This document shows positions 51,158-59,614 of a stretch of DNA of 64,000 bases, piece after piece; the stretch's first letter is position 1, and each line of letters opens with the position of its first letter. A program made the translations under genes and the position numbers. The stretch spans positions 7,327,386 to 7,391,385 of the forward strand of contig NZ_VFPP01000001.1 in the NCBI RefSeq assembly GCF_006716745.1. The letters are read 5' to 3'. The notes under the pieces are model-generated. The model did no database searches. It saw only the letters and a list, made by a program, of their open reading frames with translations, and had not been told where the DNA came from. This DNA is from Saccharothrix saharensis. Lineage in GTDB: Bacteria > Actinomycetota > Actinomycetes > Mycobacteriales > Pseudonocardiaceae.

Positions 51158-52525
51158 TCACGCCGCGGACCGGACCGTCATCGGCAGCCCGCCGCGCACG
51201 CGCAGCGTCAGCATCGGCTCGCCGCGCACCTCGTAACCGGGCACTGTGGACAATCGCAGCTCGCGCACCACGCTGGCCGCCACGATGGTGGCCTCCATCA
51301 TCCCGAGCCCGCTGCCGACGCACACGCGCGGACCGGCGCCGAACGGGATGTAGGCGTACCGCGAGCGCCCGGACGACCGCCCCGGCGAGAACCGGTCCGG
51401 GTCGAACCGGTCCGGCTCCTCCCAGAACCCGGGGTGCCGGTGCAGGGTGTACGGGCAGATCAGCACGTCGGCGCCGGCCGGCACGTGGTAGCCGCCGATC
51501 TCGTCCTCCTCGCGGGTCACCCGCGGCAGGATCCACACCGGCGGGTAGAGCCGCATGACCTCCTGGATCACCTGCGTGATGTACCGCAACCGCGGGATGT
51601 CGGAGAACGTCGGCTGCCGGTCGCCCAGCACCTCGACGGCCTCGGCGTGCATCCGCTCCCACACCTCGGGGTGCGCGTCGGCCAGGTGGAACGTCCAGCT
51701 GAGCGTGCTCGCGGTGGTCTCGTGGCCGGCCAGCAGCAAGGTCACCATCTCATCGCGCATCCGCTGGTGCGCGACCGCCGGGTCGGGCTCGTTCCTCGTC
51801 GCCTCGACCAGCCGGGACAGGATGTCGTCGCCGTCGGGGGTCGGGTTGGCGCGGCGCTCGTCGGCCAACCGGGCGACGATGCGGTCCAGGTCGGCGCGGG
51901 CGCGGTGGAACCGCCGCTGGATGGGCAGCGGCACCCAGTGCGGCACCGTGCTCAGCGACATCATCTCGAACATCGCCTGGTTCTGCACCGCTTCGAACGA
52001 GTGCCCGATGGACTCGAACGCGCCGAGGTCGGCGTCGAGCAGGGCGCGGCCGAGCACGCCGAGCGTCAGCCCGGTCATCTCCTCGCTGATGTCGATCGGC
52101 TCGCCGCCGCGGTGGGCGCGCAGCTTCGCGACCAGCCCCGCGGCCTCCTGCGCGATCACGTCGGCCTTGGCCGCGATCCGCTTGGCCTGGAACACCGGCT
52201 GGATCGTCTTGCGCTGCGCCTTCCACAGCTCGCCCTCGCTGGTCAGCAGGCCGTCGCCGAGCGCGCGGCGGGCGTGCACCAGGCCGATGCCCTTGACGAA
52301 GTTGCCGGGGTTGTCGGCCAGCACGTACTTGGCGTGGTCGGGGTGGTTGAAGAAGTACATCGACTTCGGTCCGAGCCGCAGCCGGACCGCGTCGCCGTAC
52401 TGCTGGGACACCGAGGTCATCACGGTGAGGCGGTCGCGCGCCATCCTGGCCAGCAGGCTCAGCGTCTCGCTGCGCGGCGGGCCCGGGACGGCGCGCCGCG
52501 CTCCGGTCAGGTCGATCGTGGTCAT
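51158..52525 (-). CDS. Cytochrome P450 (enediyne cluster)
   Basis: A 455-residue soluble P450. The I-helix is LLAGHETTAST, the K-helix ExxR is EVMRLYPPVW, the PERF region is EPDRFDPDRF, and the haem loop is FGAGPRVCVG (Cys402). The class resembles the CYP4/CYP102-like bacterial P450s, which occur as E7-type proteins in enediyne clusters. It could hydroxylate or epoxidise the core. ATG at 52525 overlaps the unbL stop (ATGA). No ferredoxin is adjacent, so electron partners are elsewhere. Confidence 0.9.
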   Translation of the reverse strand: MTTIDLTGARRAVPGPPRSETLSLLARMARDRLTVMTSVSQQYGDAVRLRLGPKSMYFFNHPDHAKYVLADNPGNFVKGIGLVHARRALGDGLLTSEGELWKAQRKTIQPVFQAKRIAAKADVIAQEAAGLVAKLRAHRGGEPIDISEEMTGLTLGVLGRALLDADLGAFESIGHSFEAVQNQAMFEMMSLSTVPHWVPLPIQRRFHRARADLDRIVARLADERRANPTPDGDDILSRLVEATRNEPDPAVAHQRMRDEMVTLLLAGHETTASTLSWTFHLADAHPEVWERMHAEAVEVLGDRQPTFSDIPRLRYITQVIQEVMRLYPPVWILPRVTREEDEIGGYHVPAGADVLICPYTLHRHPGFWEEPDRFDPDRFSPGRSSGRSRYAYIPFGAGPRVCVGSGLGMMEATIVAASVVRELRLSTVPGYEVRGEPMLTLRVRGGLPMTVRSAA

Positions 52526-53517
52526 GCCGTCACATCCGCATCGGTCGTGAACGCCGCGGTGATGCGCCTGCGCCACACCTCGAAGGCCGGGATGCCGGGG
52601 TGCTCGGGCAGCTCGGCGACCGCGGGCGGTCGCGTGTCGTGGCACAGTCGCGCCGCCTCGTCGGGCGTCATGTCGCAGAAGATCCGGGTGGCCACCCCGG
52701 TGTGCTCCACCACCAGGCCCTGGTCGACCCGCGCGGTGGCGGCGAAAGCGCTGCCCTGCGCGACGTTGGGCAGGTAGGGGCCGACCCGGTCGGCGTACCA
52801 CCGCAGCTCGTCCGCGGGCAGGCCGCCCGCGTAGGTCGCGGCCAGGCCCGAGCCCGCGTACAGGTCGGCGTGGCGCTCCTCGTCGAACGACTCGATCAGG
52901 TCGACCACGACCTTCGGGTCGGCGCCGCCGACGAACCACAGCGCCCGGCCGATGCCCTGGTCGATGCCGCGGGGCGAGTACTCGCGGTGGCCGTCGACCG
53001 GCCACGGGAACGCGGGTTCGCGGTACTGGTCCCGCACGTACTTCTCGGTGTGGAAGAACGCCTGGTGGAAGCCGTACCCGTCGAGCGCGAGCCAGCGCAG
53101 CAGCGGGTCCTCGTCGAGCCCGAGCCTGGACCACCGCGACCGCGGCACCCGGGCCATCGCCCAGCCGACGCCCACGATCACCATGTAGTCGTGCGCCCTG
53201 GCCTTGCCCTCCAGGAACCTCAGGGTCCGCCCGCCCCGGCCGAACGGGAGCGCGTCGCGCACCGCGAACCCCATCCCCGCGCCCTCGTAGGCGAAGCCGC
53301 GGAACTTGTGGGGCATCTCCTCCAGCTTGCGCTCCGCCTCGACCGGCGTGCGCGACTCGGCCGCGAAACCGTAACCCTCCAGGAACGACCGGCCGACTGT
53401 TTCCAGCAGTTCCCGGGCGGTCTCGTCCTTGTAGTGGAAACCGCGCACCGACAATTTCGTCGCGGAAATGTTGGGAGTCAGGACGCGACGCCTGAGCGCA
53501 CCCCACGGGCTGGACAT
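52522..53517 (-). CDS. unbL: Enediyne accessory protein UnbL (E3, DUF1702)
   Basis: A 331-residue DUF1702 protein, the intact E3 of the cluster. Conserved segments are VRGFHYKDETARELLETVG, RGFAYEGAGMGFA, IVGVGWAMARVP, DGYGFHQAFFH, GIDQGIGRALWFVGG, LYAGSGLAATYAGG and the C-terminal EVWRRRI. E3 always travels with pksE in enediyne clusters, but its reaction is unassigned. Unlike the standard order E3-E4-E5, it sits here apart from E4/E5, coupled to the P450 by a four-base overlap. The ATG follows GGAGGGAGC. Confidence 0.93.
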   Translation of the reverse strand: MSSPWGALRRRVLTPNISATKLSVRGFHYKDETARELLETVGRSFLEGYGFAAESRTPVEAERKLEEMPHKFRGFAYEGAGMGFAVRDALPFGRGGRTLRFLEGKARAHDYMVIVGVGWAMARVPRSRWSRLGLDEDPLLRWLALDGYGFHQAFFHTEKYVRDQYREPAFPWPVDGHREYSPRGIDQGIGRALWFVGGADPKVVVDLIESFDEERHADLYAGSGLAATYAGGLPADELRWYADRVGPYLPNVAQGSAFAATARVDQGLVVEHTGVATRIFCDMTPDEAARLCHDTRPPAVAELPEHPGIPAFEVWRRRITAAFTTDADVTA

Positions 53518-53812
53518 TGTTCGCTCCCTCCGTCCCGCTACGGGAGACCGCAGCGATGGGGACTGAATGAAATGGTCGGTGCCACCACGACCGGATGCCT
53601 ACTCCCAGCGTGCCCACCGGGAGCACGTCACGGCACGGCCGGCCGGTGAAGTCGGCATGATCGGAGAAGGGGTCGCGGACCGCGTTGTCCGGGCCGGCGG
53701 GCAATCCCGGCGGGGCAACGCGCGAGTAGCAAGGTCATCGCGGCCGGTGCGACGCTCGGCGGGTGGGTCGCAGAACCCTGCGCCCGAAGCGCCCAATCTT
53801 CGAGGACTGCTT
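53518..53812. other. Divergent promoter region unbL/GMC
   Basis: These 295 bp separate the divergent unbL and GMC genes and must carry both promoters. No gene or strong palindrome is evident. Confidence 0.5.
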
Positions 53813-55360
53813 ATGACGGCTCAATATGACGACATCATCGTCGGCGCCGGATCGGCCGGTGCGGCGCTCGCGGCCCGGCTGACCGAGGACCCCGCGCGGC
53901 GCGTGCTGCTCTTGGAAGGCGGCCCGGACTACGCCGAGCCGGAAGAGCTGCCGGAGGAGATCTTCTACGGTCGCGCGATGTCGTTCGAGGGCAACGACTG
54001 GACCTTCCGGGCGGACGTGCACGACGGCCGCCGGATCCGCTTCCCCCGCGGCAAGCTCGCCGGCGGCTCGTCGGCGGTCGGCGCGACGGTGGGCCTGCGC
54101 GGTGTCGCGGAGGACTACGACGACTGGGCCGCCGCCGGGAACCCGGGGTGGTCCTACGAGGAGGTGCTGCCCTACTTCCGCAAGCTGGAGAACGACTACG
54201 ACTTCGGCGAGAGCGAGTTCCACGGCGGCGGCGGCCCGATGCCGATCCGCCGGTGGAAGCCGGAGGAGCTGTCGCCGGGGCAGACGGCGTTCGTCGAGGC
54301 CTGCCTGGACGCGGGTTTCCCGGAGGTGAAGGACCACAACCACCCGGAGGCGACCGGCGTCGGTTCGATCCCGTCCACCCGGCACGACCTCGTGCACCGG
54401 GCCACGACGGGCACGACCTACCTGCGGCTGATCCGGCAGCGGCCCAACCTGGAGATCAGGAGCCGCACCACGGTCGACCGGGTGGTGTTCGACGGCGCGA
54501 AGGCCGTCGGCGTGATGGCGGCGGCGGAAGGCGGCTCCTACGAGCTCGTCGAGGGCCGCCGGATCATCCTGGCCACCGGCGCGGTCGCGTCACCGATGAT
54601 CCTGCTGCGCTCCGGCATCGGCCCGGCCGAGGACCTGCGCCGGCTCGGCATCGACGTCCGCGCGGACCTGCCCGGTGTCGGCGGAAACCTGGTCGACCAC
54701 CAGCGCACCGGGGCGTTCCTGGTGCCGCAGCCGGGGGTGATCGACCCGACCGAGGCGTTCCTCCAGCAGATCCTGCGCACCACCTCGCCGGTCACCGGCG
54801 AGTTCAACGACCTCCAGTACTACATGGTCAACCACTTCTCGCTGTCGCACTTCCCGGAGCTGCAGATGCTCGCCGGCGCCACCGAGATCCTCGGCGTGAT
54901 GGTGGTGTCGCAGCGCCCCGGTTCCCGCGGTCGGATCACGCTGCCCTCCGCGGACCCGGCGGCCCAGCCCACGATCGTGCTGAACTTCCTCGACGACGAG
55001 CGCGAGATGGAGATCCTCGTCGACGGCGTCCGCACGGCGTGGCAGCTGGCCCACCACCCGGACATCATGAAGCTCGGCCAGGGCTTCGTGGTGCTGCGGG
55101 ACGCCATGATCGACAACGACGACATGGTGCGGCAGTACGTCAAGACCAGCCTGGACAGCGCTTACCACCCGGTCGGCACGGTCCGGATGGGCCCGGCCTC
55201 GGACCCGGACGCGGTCGTGGACGAGCGGGGCGCGGTGCACGGCACCGAGTCGCTGTACGTCGCCGACTCGTCCATCATGCCGAGCACGGTGCGCGCCAAC
55301 ACCAACCTCACCTCGATCATGATCGGGGAGCGGATGGCGGCCTGGCTGCGCGAGGACTGA
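53813..55360 (+). CDS. GMC-family FAD oxidoreductase
   Basis: A 515-residue flavoprotein of the glucose-methanol-choline family. The FAD motif is DIIVGAGSAG (Gly11, Gly13, Gly16). PRGKLAGGSSAVGATVGLRG is the first GMC signature and ATGAVASPMILLRSGIGP the second. The catalytic pair is His452 (SAYHPVGTVRMG) and Asn498 (ANTNLTS). It would oxidise an alcohol with O2 or another acceptor and is a plausible enediyne tailoring step. ATG at 53813 follows GAGGA. It is monocistronic and ends at a 26-bp perfect hairpin. Confidence 0.92.
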   Translation: MTAQYDDIIVGAGSAGAALAARLTEDPARRVLLLEGGPDYAEPEELPEEIFYGRAMSFEGNDWTFRADVHDGRRIRFPRGKLAGGSSAVGATVGLRGVAEDYDDWAAAGNPGWSYEEVLPYFRKLENDYDFGESEFHGGGGPMPIRRWKPEELSPGQTAFVEACLDAGFPEVKDHNHPEATGVGSIPSTRHDLVHRATTGTTYLRLIRQRPNLEIRSRTTVDRVVFDGAKAVGVMAAAEGGSYELVEGRRIILATGAVASPMILLRSGIGPAEDLRRLGIDVRADLPGVGGNLVDHQRTGAFLVPQPGVIDPTEAFLQQILRTTSPVTGEFNDLQYYMVNHFSLSHFPELQMLAGATEILGVMVVSQRPGSRGRITLPSADPAAQPTIVLNFLDDEREMEILVDGVRTAWQLAHHPDIMKLGQGFVVLRDAMIDNDDMVRQYVKTSLDSAYHPVGTVRMGPASDPDAVVDERGAVHGTESLYVADSSIMPSTVRANTNLTSIMIGERMAAWLRED

Positions 55361-55365
55361 CGGCA

Positions 55366-55422
55366 CCGCCACGACGAAGCGGCTCCGGACCGAGGAGGTC
55401 CGGAGCCGCTTCGTCGTGGCGG
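55366..55422. terminator. 26-bp perfect bidirectional hairpin
   Basis: The left arm (55366-55391, starting CCGCCACGACGAAGCGG) and right arm (55397-55422) pair with no mismatch around the loop GAGGA. It lies between the convergent GMC and SDR genes, 6 bp and 8 bp from their stops, and should terminate both. Confidence 0.85.
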
Positions 55423-55429
55423 GGAACCG

Positions 55430-56299
55430 TTACGGCTGCGGGAAGAACTTGGTGACGAACACCTCCCACGCGCGGTCGCCGAAGATCGCGCGCTGCGGCT
55501 TGAGCAGGTGGGTCGGGAGGCCGAGCCGGTAGCGGATCCGCGGGTTGGGGTCCGTGATGGCCTTCTCGATGGTCTCGGCGACCTTGCCGGAGCGCACCGC
55601 CGTGCGGCCGCGGCCCTTGGGCTTGTCGACCTCGCGGTAGGCGCCGTGCCAGACGACGAAGCGCTCCCAGAAGTCGGCGTACAGGTCGCTGTCGGTGGCC
55701 AGGCCCAGGTCGCCGACGGTGGTCGGCACGAACGAGCCCAGGATCGGCGACGGCTCGATGATGGACACCTTGATGTCCCACGGCTTCACCTCGAGCCGCA
55801 GCGAGTCGCTGATGGCCTCCAGGGCGTGCTTGGTGGCCTGGTAGTAGCCGCGGCCGGGCGTGGCGAACAAGCCGAAGATCGACGACATCATGATGATCCG
55901 CCCGGACCGCTGCTCGCGCATGCCCGGCAGCACGAGTTGCGTCATCCGGGACAGGCCGAAGAAGTTCGTCTCGAACTGCCGGCGCACCTGCTCCATCGGC
56001 GTCTCGCCGATCGTGCCGTTGAGGCTGTAGGCGGCGTTGTTCACCAGGACGCCGACCGCGCCGTGGTCCTCGGTGATCCGCTCCACGGCGGCGACCATCG
56101 ACTCCTCGTCGGTGACGTCCACCTGGAGCGTGGTGATGCCCTCGTCCGCGAGGTCCTTCAGGCCGCGCAGGTCGCGCCCGGTGGCGTACACCGGCCAGCC
56201 GGCGCGGTGCAGGCGCAGCGCGGTGGCGCGGCCGGTGCCGGAGGACAGGCCGCCCGAGGAGTTGACGCCGGTGATCAGGACCGCGCGCGAACCGGTCAC
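55430..56299 (-). CDS. Short-chain dehydrogenase/reductase with extended nucleotide loop
   Basis: A 289-residue SDR. The nucleotide loop reads TGVNSSGGLSSGTGRATA (residues 10-27), about six residues longer than the usual TGxxxGIG. NNAA is at 87-90. The catalytic residues are Ser139 or Ser140 (IMMSSIFG), Tyr153 and Lys157 (YYQATK). The C-terminal extension ends in ...KFFPQP. It would reduce a ketone or oxidise an alcohol with NAD(P). The ATG overlaps the stop of the AhpD-like gene (ATGA), and it is the last gene of that operon. Confidence 0.9.
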   Translation of the reverse strand: MTGSRAVLITGVNSSGGLSSGTGRATALRLHRAGWPVYATGRDLRGLKDLADEGITTLQVDVTDEESMVAAVERITEDHGAVGVLVNNAAYSLNGTIGETPMEQVRRQFETNFFGLSRMTQLVLPGMREQRSGRIIMMSSIFGLFATPGRGYYQATKHALEAISDSLRLEVKPWDIKVSIIEPSPILGSFVPTTVGDLGLATDSDLYADFWERFVVWHGAYREVDKPKGRGRTAVRSGKVAETIEKAITDPNPRIRYRLGLPTHLLKPQRAIFGDRAWEVFVTKFFPQP

Positions 56300-56901
56300 A
56301 CCTCACCTCCCGTCGGGACCTCCTGCTGCGACACCCGGCTCGCGGCCACGGAGAAGCCCAGGCCGAGGCCGTCCACCATCCGGGTGATGAAGTTGAACAT
56401 GCCGGCGATGAAGAAGCCCTCCAGCAGTTCCTCGGACGTCCAGCCGGCGTCCGTGGCGACCTTCCAGTCCGCGTCGGTGATCTTGTACGCCTCCTTGCTC
56501 AGCTTGGTCAGCAGGCGCAGCAGGACCTTGGTGCGCTCGTCGACCGGCAGGTCCTCCACGCTCTCCGCGGACTCGACGGCCTGCGCCGTCTCCTGCGGGC
56601 CGCCGAACGCCTGGAAGAAGAAGTTGTGCGTCCCGACGCAGTACGGGCACTGGTTCACCTTCGACGTCCACGCGGCGATCAGCTCGCGCGTGGCCCGCGG
56701 CATGATGCCGGTGATGAACATGCCCTTGTAACCGGCCACCACGCCCTCGAGCAGGTCCGGCCGCGTGGACAGCAGGCGGAACATGTCCGGCACGAACGGC
56801 AGGTTGGTGTTGCTCTTGATGTCGGCGTACAGCTCGGCGAGGCGGCCTTCGGCCTGACCCTCCTCGACCAGCGGAACCCGGACGTGGGTGGTTGCGTCCA
56901 T
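56296..56901 (-). CDS. Peroxidase-related AhpD-like CxxC protein
   Basis: A 201-residue protein of the carboxymuconolactone-decarboxylase/AhpD clan. The active-site motif is NQCPYCVGTHNFF (Cys85, Cys88, His92), followed by the usual long helix region. The start is set at the ATG following AAAGGTGAG rather than the in-frame upstream codons. It would use the thiol pair against peroxides or reactive intermediates. It is coupled to the SDR downstream and lies 7 bp after the UbiB-family gene. It is the second CxxC AhpD-fold protein in the region. Confidence 0.85.
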   Translation of the reverse strand: MDATTHVRVPLVEEGQAEGRLAELYADIKSNTNLPFVPDMFRLLSTRPDLLEGVVAGYKGMFITGIMPRATRELIAAWTSKVNQCPYCVGTHNFFFQAFGGPQETAQAVESAESVEDLPVDERTKVLLRLLTKLSKEAYKITDADWKVATDAGWTSEELLEGFFIAGMFNFITRMVDGLGLGFSVAASRVSQQEVPTGGEV

Positions 56902-56908
56902 GCTCGAC

Positions 56909-58228
56909 TCACCTTTCAACAGCGGGTTGGGCGTCACGGGGGATGTTGCGGCGACGCAGGACCGGGATGGCCTCGGCCTGGAAGTCGAGGTCGGAGTCGA
57001 AGCCCTTGATCATGCCCTCGATGACCAGCAGCGAGAGCAGGGGGAAGGCGAACTCCGGGGCGGGGAACAGGCCGAACCGGCGTTGCAGGTCGAACAGCCT
57101 GCCCGCGAACCGGGCCAGGTCGAACTCGCCGGACTTCGCGCCCGACGTCTCCGACACCAGCTCGCCGAGCGCGGCCCGGAAGCCCTCCAGGTCGCAGTCG
57201 TCGGCGATCTCGGCAGCGCTCTCGATGACGATCTGGGCGCACATCCAGCCGTCGCCCATCGCCATGTTGATGAAGAAGTCGGCGAACGACCGGCGCACCG
57301 GGTCGGGCAGCTTGATGACGAAGCCCGCGTCCAGCATCACCAGGTCGGCGTTGAGGTCGAAGTACAGGTTGCCGGGGTGCAGGTCGCAGTGGACGAAGCC
57401 GTCGATGAACAGCATCTCGTAGACCGTGCCCAGCACCGCCCGCTGCACCGAACGCCGGGTGTCGAGGTCCAGCTCGCCCGGCTCGAAGCGCCGCAGGTCG
57501 CCGATGAACTCCATGACCACGGTCTCGGGCGTGCACAGCTCCGGCAGCGGCGCGGGGATCGTCACGGTGCGGGTGCCGCCTTCCAGGTTGTCCCGCAGCG
57601 CGCGCAGCGACGCGGCCTCGGCGGCGAAGTCGAGCTGGCGCAGGATCGCGCCGCCGACCTGGGCGTGCATCAGCTTGAACGGCATCTTGCGCAGCCTGGG
57701 CAGCATGCCCATGAGGCTCATCGCCGAGGCGGTCAGGGTGAAGTCCTGCCACATCACGCGCTCGATGCCGGGCCGGCGCACCTTGACCGCCACGCGCCGA
57801 CCGTCCAGCGTCACGGCCTCGTGCACGGTCGCGATGCTGCCGGAGGCGACCGGTTCCCAGTCGAATTCCCGGAACGGCCACGGCCGGTCGCGGTAGGCCT
57901 CGCGCACGGCGCGCTCGATCCGGCGCCGGCGCGGCGGCGCGGCGCCGTCCGTGAGGCGGGCCAGGGGCGTGGTCACCTCTTCGGGCAGCAGGTCGCGCCG
58001 GGTGCTCAGCAGCTGGCCGATCTTGATGTAGGACGGTCCGAGGCGGGTGAGCATCCGGACCCAGCGGTCGCCGTCGCGCACGCCTCGGCCGCCGGTCGAG
58101 CGCCGCAAGCGCGCGCCGGCCGCGGAGCCCGCGATGACCACGCCGTAGCAGGCCACGATGAGGCCGACCCACGCGCAGCGCAGCACCAGTCCGGGCAGCC
58201 GCACCAGGCGGCCAGTGGTCTTGGTCAT
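56909..58228 (-). CDS. ABC1/UbiB-family kinase-like protein
   Basis: A 439-residue protein with an N-terminal hydrophobic segment (about residues 12-38). The UbiB hallmark GPSYIKIGQLLSTRRDLLPEE is followed by the atypical A-rich nucleotide loop ASGSIATVHEA, Lys in VAVKVRRPG, the catalytic HCDLHPGN and the metal-binding LDAGFV (the family usually has LDFG). These atypical kinases/ATPases support quinone or lipid biosynthesis at membranes. A role in an enediyne operon is unexplained. ATG at 58228 is preferred over a GTG 36 bases earlier. Confidence 0.88.
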   Translation of the reverse strand: MTKTTGRLVRLPGLVLRCAWVGLIVACYGVVIAGSAAGARLRRSTGGRGVRDGDRWVRMLTRLGPSYIKIGQLLSTRRDLLPEEVTTPLARLTDGAAPPRRRRIERAVREAYRDRPWPFREFDWEPVASGSIATVHEAVTLDGRRVAVKVRRPGIERVMWQDFTLTASAMSLMGMLPRLRKMPFKLMHAQVGGAILRQLDFAAEAASLRALRDNLEGGTRTVTIPAPLPELCTPETVVMEFIGDLRRFEPGELDLDTRRSVQRAVLGTVYEMLFIDGFVHCDLHPGNLYFDLNADLVMLDAGFVIKLPDPVRRSFADFFINMAMGDGWMCAQIVIESAAEIADDCDLEGFRAALGELVSETSGAKSGEFDLARFAGRLFDLQRRFGLFPAPEFAFPLLSLLVIEGMIKGFDSDLDFQAEAIPVLRRRNIPRDAQPAVER

Positions 58229-58470
58229 CCTCGCCCCCTGTCGTGCGATTGGGCTGTCGTGCACCGGTCGGGCGGCACGGCGCCGCCCGCCTGCGATGGT
58301 GTCGGCGCGGGTCTCCCGCCGCCTACTCCCTCCGTGCCTTGCGAGCGTGCGGGGGATTCCACTGATGCATTACAGCGTTACGTGTCGGTGTTCCTCTTCT
58401 CGCACGTTGCTGTTCCGCTCCCGGTCACCGACGGGTCCGGTGTGGACGGTTCGAGGGGTGCGCACGCGAA
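58229..58470. other. Promoter region of UbiB operon
   Basis: This 242-bp stretch between the UbiB-family start and the upstream terminator contains an A/T-richer patch (ATTACAGCGTTACGTG near 58368-58383) where a minus-strand promoter would lie. No gene is seen. Confidence 0.5.
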
Positions 58471-58513
58471 ACGACGCCGGGACCACCGCGCGTGGCGGTG
58501 GTCCCGGCGTCGT
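58471..58513 (-). terminator. Perfect 19-bp hairpin after MetE-like gene
   Basis: The arm 58471-58489 (ACGACGCCGGGACCACCGC) pairs perfectly with 58495-58513 around a 5-base loop. It starts 11 bp beyond the MetE-like stop and separates that unit from the UbiB operon. Confidence 0.85.
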
Positions 58514-58524
58514 GGGATCGCGGA

Positions 58525-59589
58525 TCAGAGGCCCAGTGCGGCCTCGGCCAGCCTGGTGCCCTCGACGCGCGCGGCGATCTTGGCGAACGCCGTGTCGCGC
58601 GAGGTGGAGGTGTCGTCGGCGAACGGCGCGAACCCGCAGTCGTCGCACGTGCCGAGCCGCTCGACCGGGATGAACTCCGCCGCTTCCAGCACCCGGTCGC
58701 GCACCTCTTCGGCCGTCTCGATCCGGGGGTCGATGGGGTCGGTGACGCCGACGAAGACCCGTGCGTCGGCGGGCAGGTGCTCGGCGATGATCCCGAGCAC
58801 CCGGCGGCGGTCGGGCTCGCCGGCCAGCTGCACGTAGAACCGGCCCGCCTTGATCCGGAAGAGGTCCGGCAGCAGGTCGGCGTAGTCGACGTCCGCGCTG
58901 TGCGTGGAGTCCTGGTCGCCGCCGGGGCAGGTGTGCACGCCGATCCTGGCCCGCTCCTCGGCGGAGAACCGCTCCAGCACCGCGTTGTTCAGCGCCACGA
59001 AGTCGCGCAGCAGCCCGCCCGACGGGTCGAGCTTGAGCGACAGCCGTCCTTCGGTGAAGTCCAGCTGCACCACCTCCGCGCCCTCGTCCAGGCAGGCGCG
59101 GATGTCGGCCTCGGTCTCGTCGACGAGGTCGGCGAGGAACTCGTCGCGCGGGTAGCCGTCGATGCCGCCCGCCGGGTAGAGCAGGCTCAGCGCCGACGGC
59201 GCGATCACCGGCTGCTTCACCGGCAGCGACGTGAGCCGCCGCGTGGCGCGCAGCAGGTCGACGGCGTGCGCGGTGTAGCGGAACGGCCCGCTGGTCAGCA
59301 CGGGCAGCTCCCGGGTGTGCCCGTCGGCGAACGGCACGACCGCGCCGCCCGCCGCCAGGTCGGGTATGCCCGCCACCGGGTAGGTCAGGAAGCTCGGCTT
59401 GTCCTGCTCGCCGTCGGTGACCACCGGCGAGCCGGTGGCCTCGAACCGGCTGACCGTGTCCGCCAGCGCCTTGTCGGTCAGCTCCCGCAGCCCGGCGGCG
59501 TCGAGCCGGCCCTCCGCGTGGTCCTGGAAGCCCCGCAGGAGCTCCGCGGGACGCGGGACGCTGCCGATCGGCTCGGTCGGAATGCCCAT
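58525..59589 (-). CDS. Cobalamin-independent methionine synthase-like protein (MetE C-terminal domain only)
   Basis: A 354-residue TIM-barrel protein matching only the catalytic half of MetE (full MetE is about 750). The zinc ligands are visible: His219 and Cys221 (GVHTCPGG), with Cys315 or Cys318 (GTCDDCGF) as the third. A catalytic Glu/Asp region lies at VQLDFTEGRL. Such short core-MetE-like proteins could transfer a methyl group to homocysteine or another thiol from an unknown donor. Within the enediyne region it might regenerate methionine/SAM, or act on a thiol. ATG at 59589 is 25 bp downstream of the membrane-protein gene. Confidence 0.82.
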   Translation of the reverse strand: MGIPTEPIGSVPRPAELLRGFQDHAEGRLDAAGLRELTDKALADTVSRFEATGSPVVTDGEQDKPSFLTYPVAGIPDLAAGGAVVPFADGHTRELPVLTSGPFRYTAHAVDLLRATRRLTSLPVKQPVIAPSALSLLYPAGGIDGYPRDEFLADLVDETEADIRACLDEGAEVVQLDFTEGRLSLKLDPSGGLLRDFVALNNAVLERFSAEERARIGVHTCPGGDQDSTHSADVDYADLLPDLFRIKAGRFYVQLAGEPDRRRVLGIIAEHLPADARVFVGVTDPIDPRIETAEEVRDRVLEAAEFIPVERLGTCDDCGFAPFADDTSTSRDTAFAKIAARVEGTRLAEAALGL

Positions 59590-59614
59590 GGTGTCGTTGT
59601 TCCCCTCGACGCGA

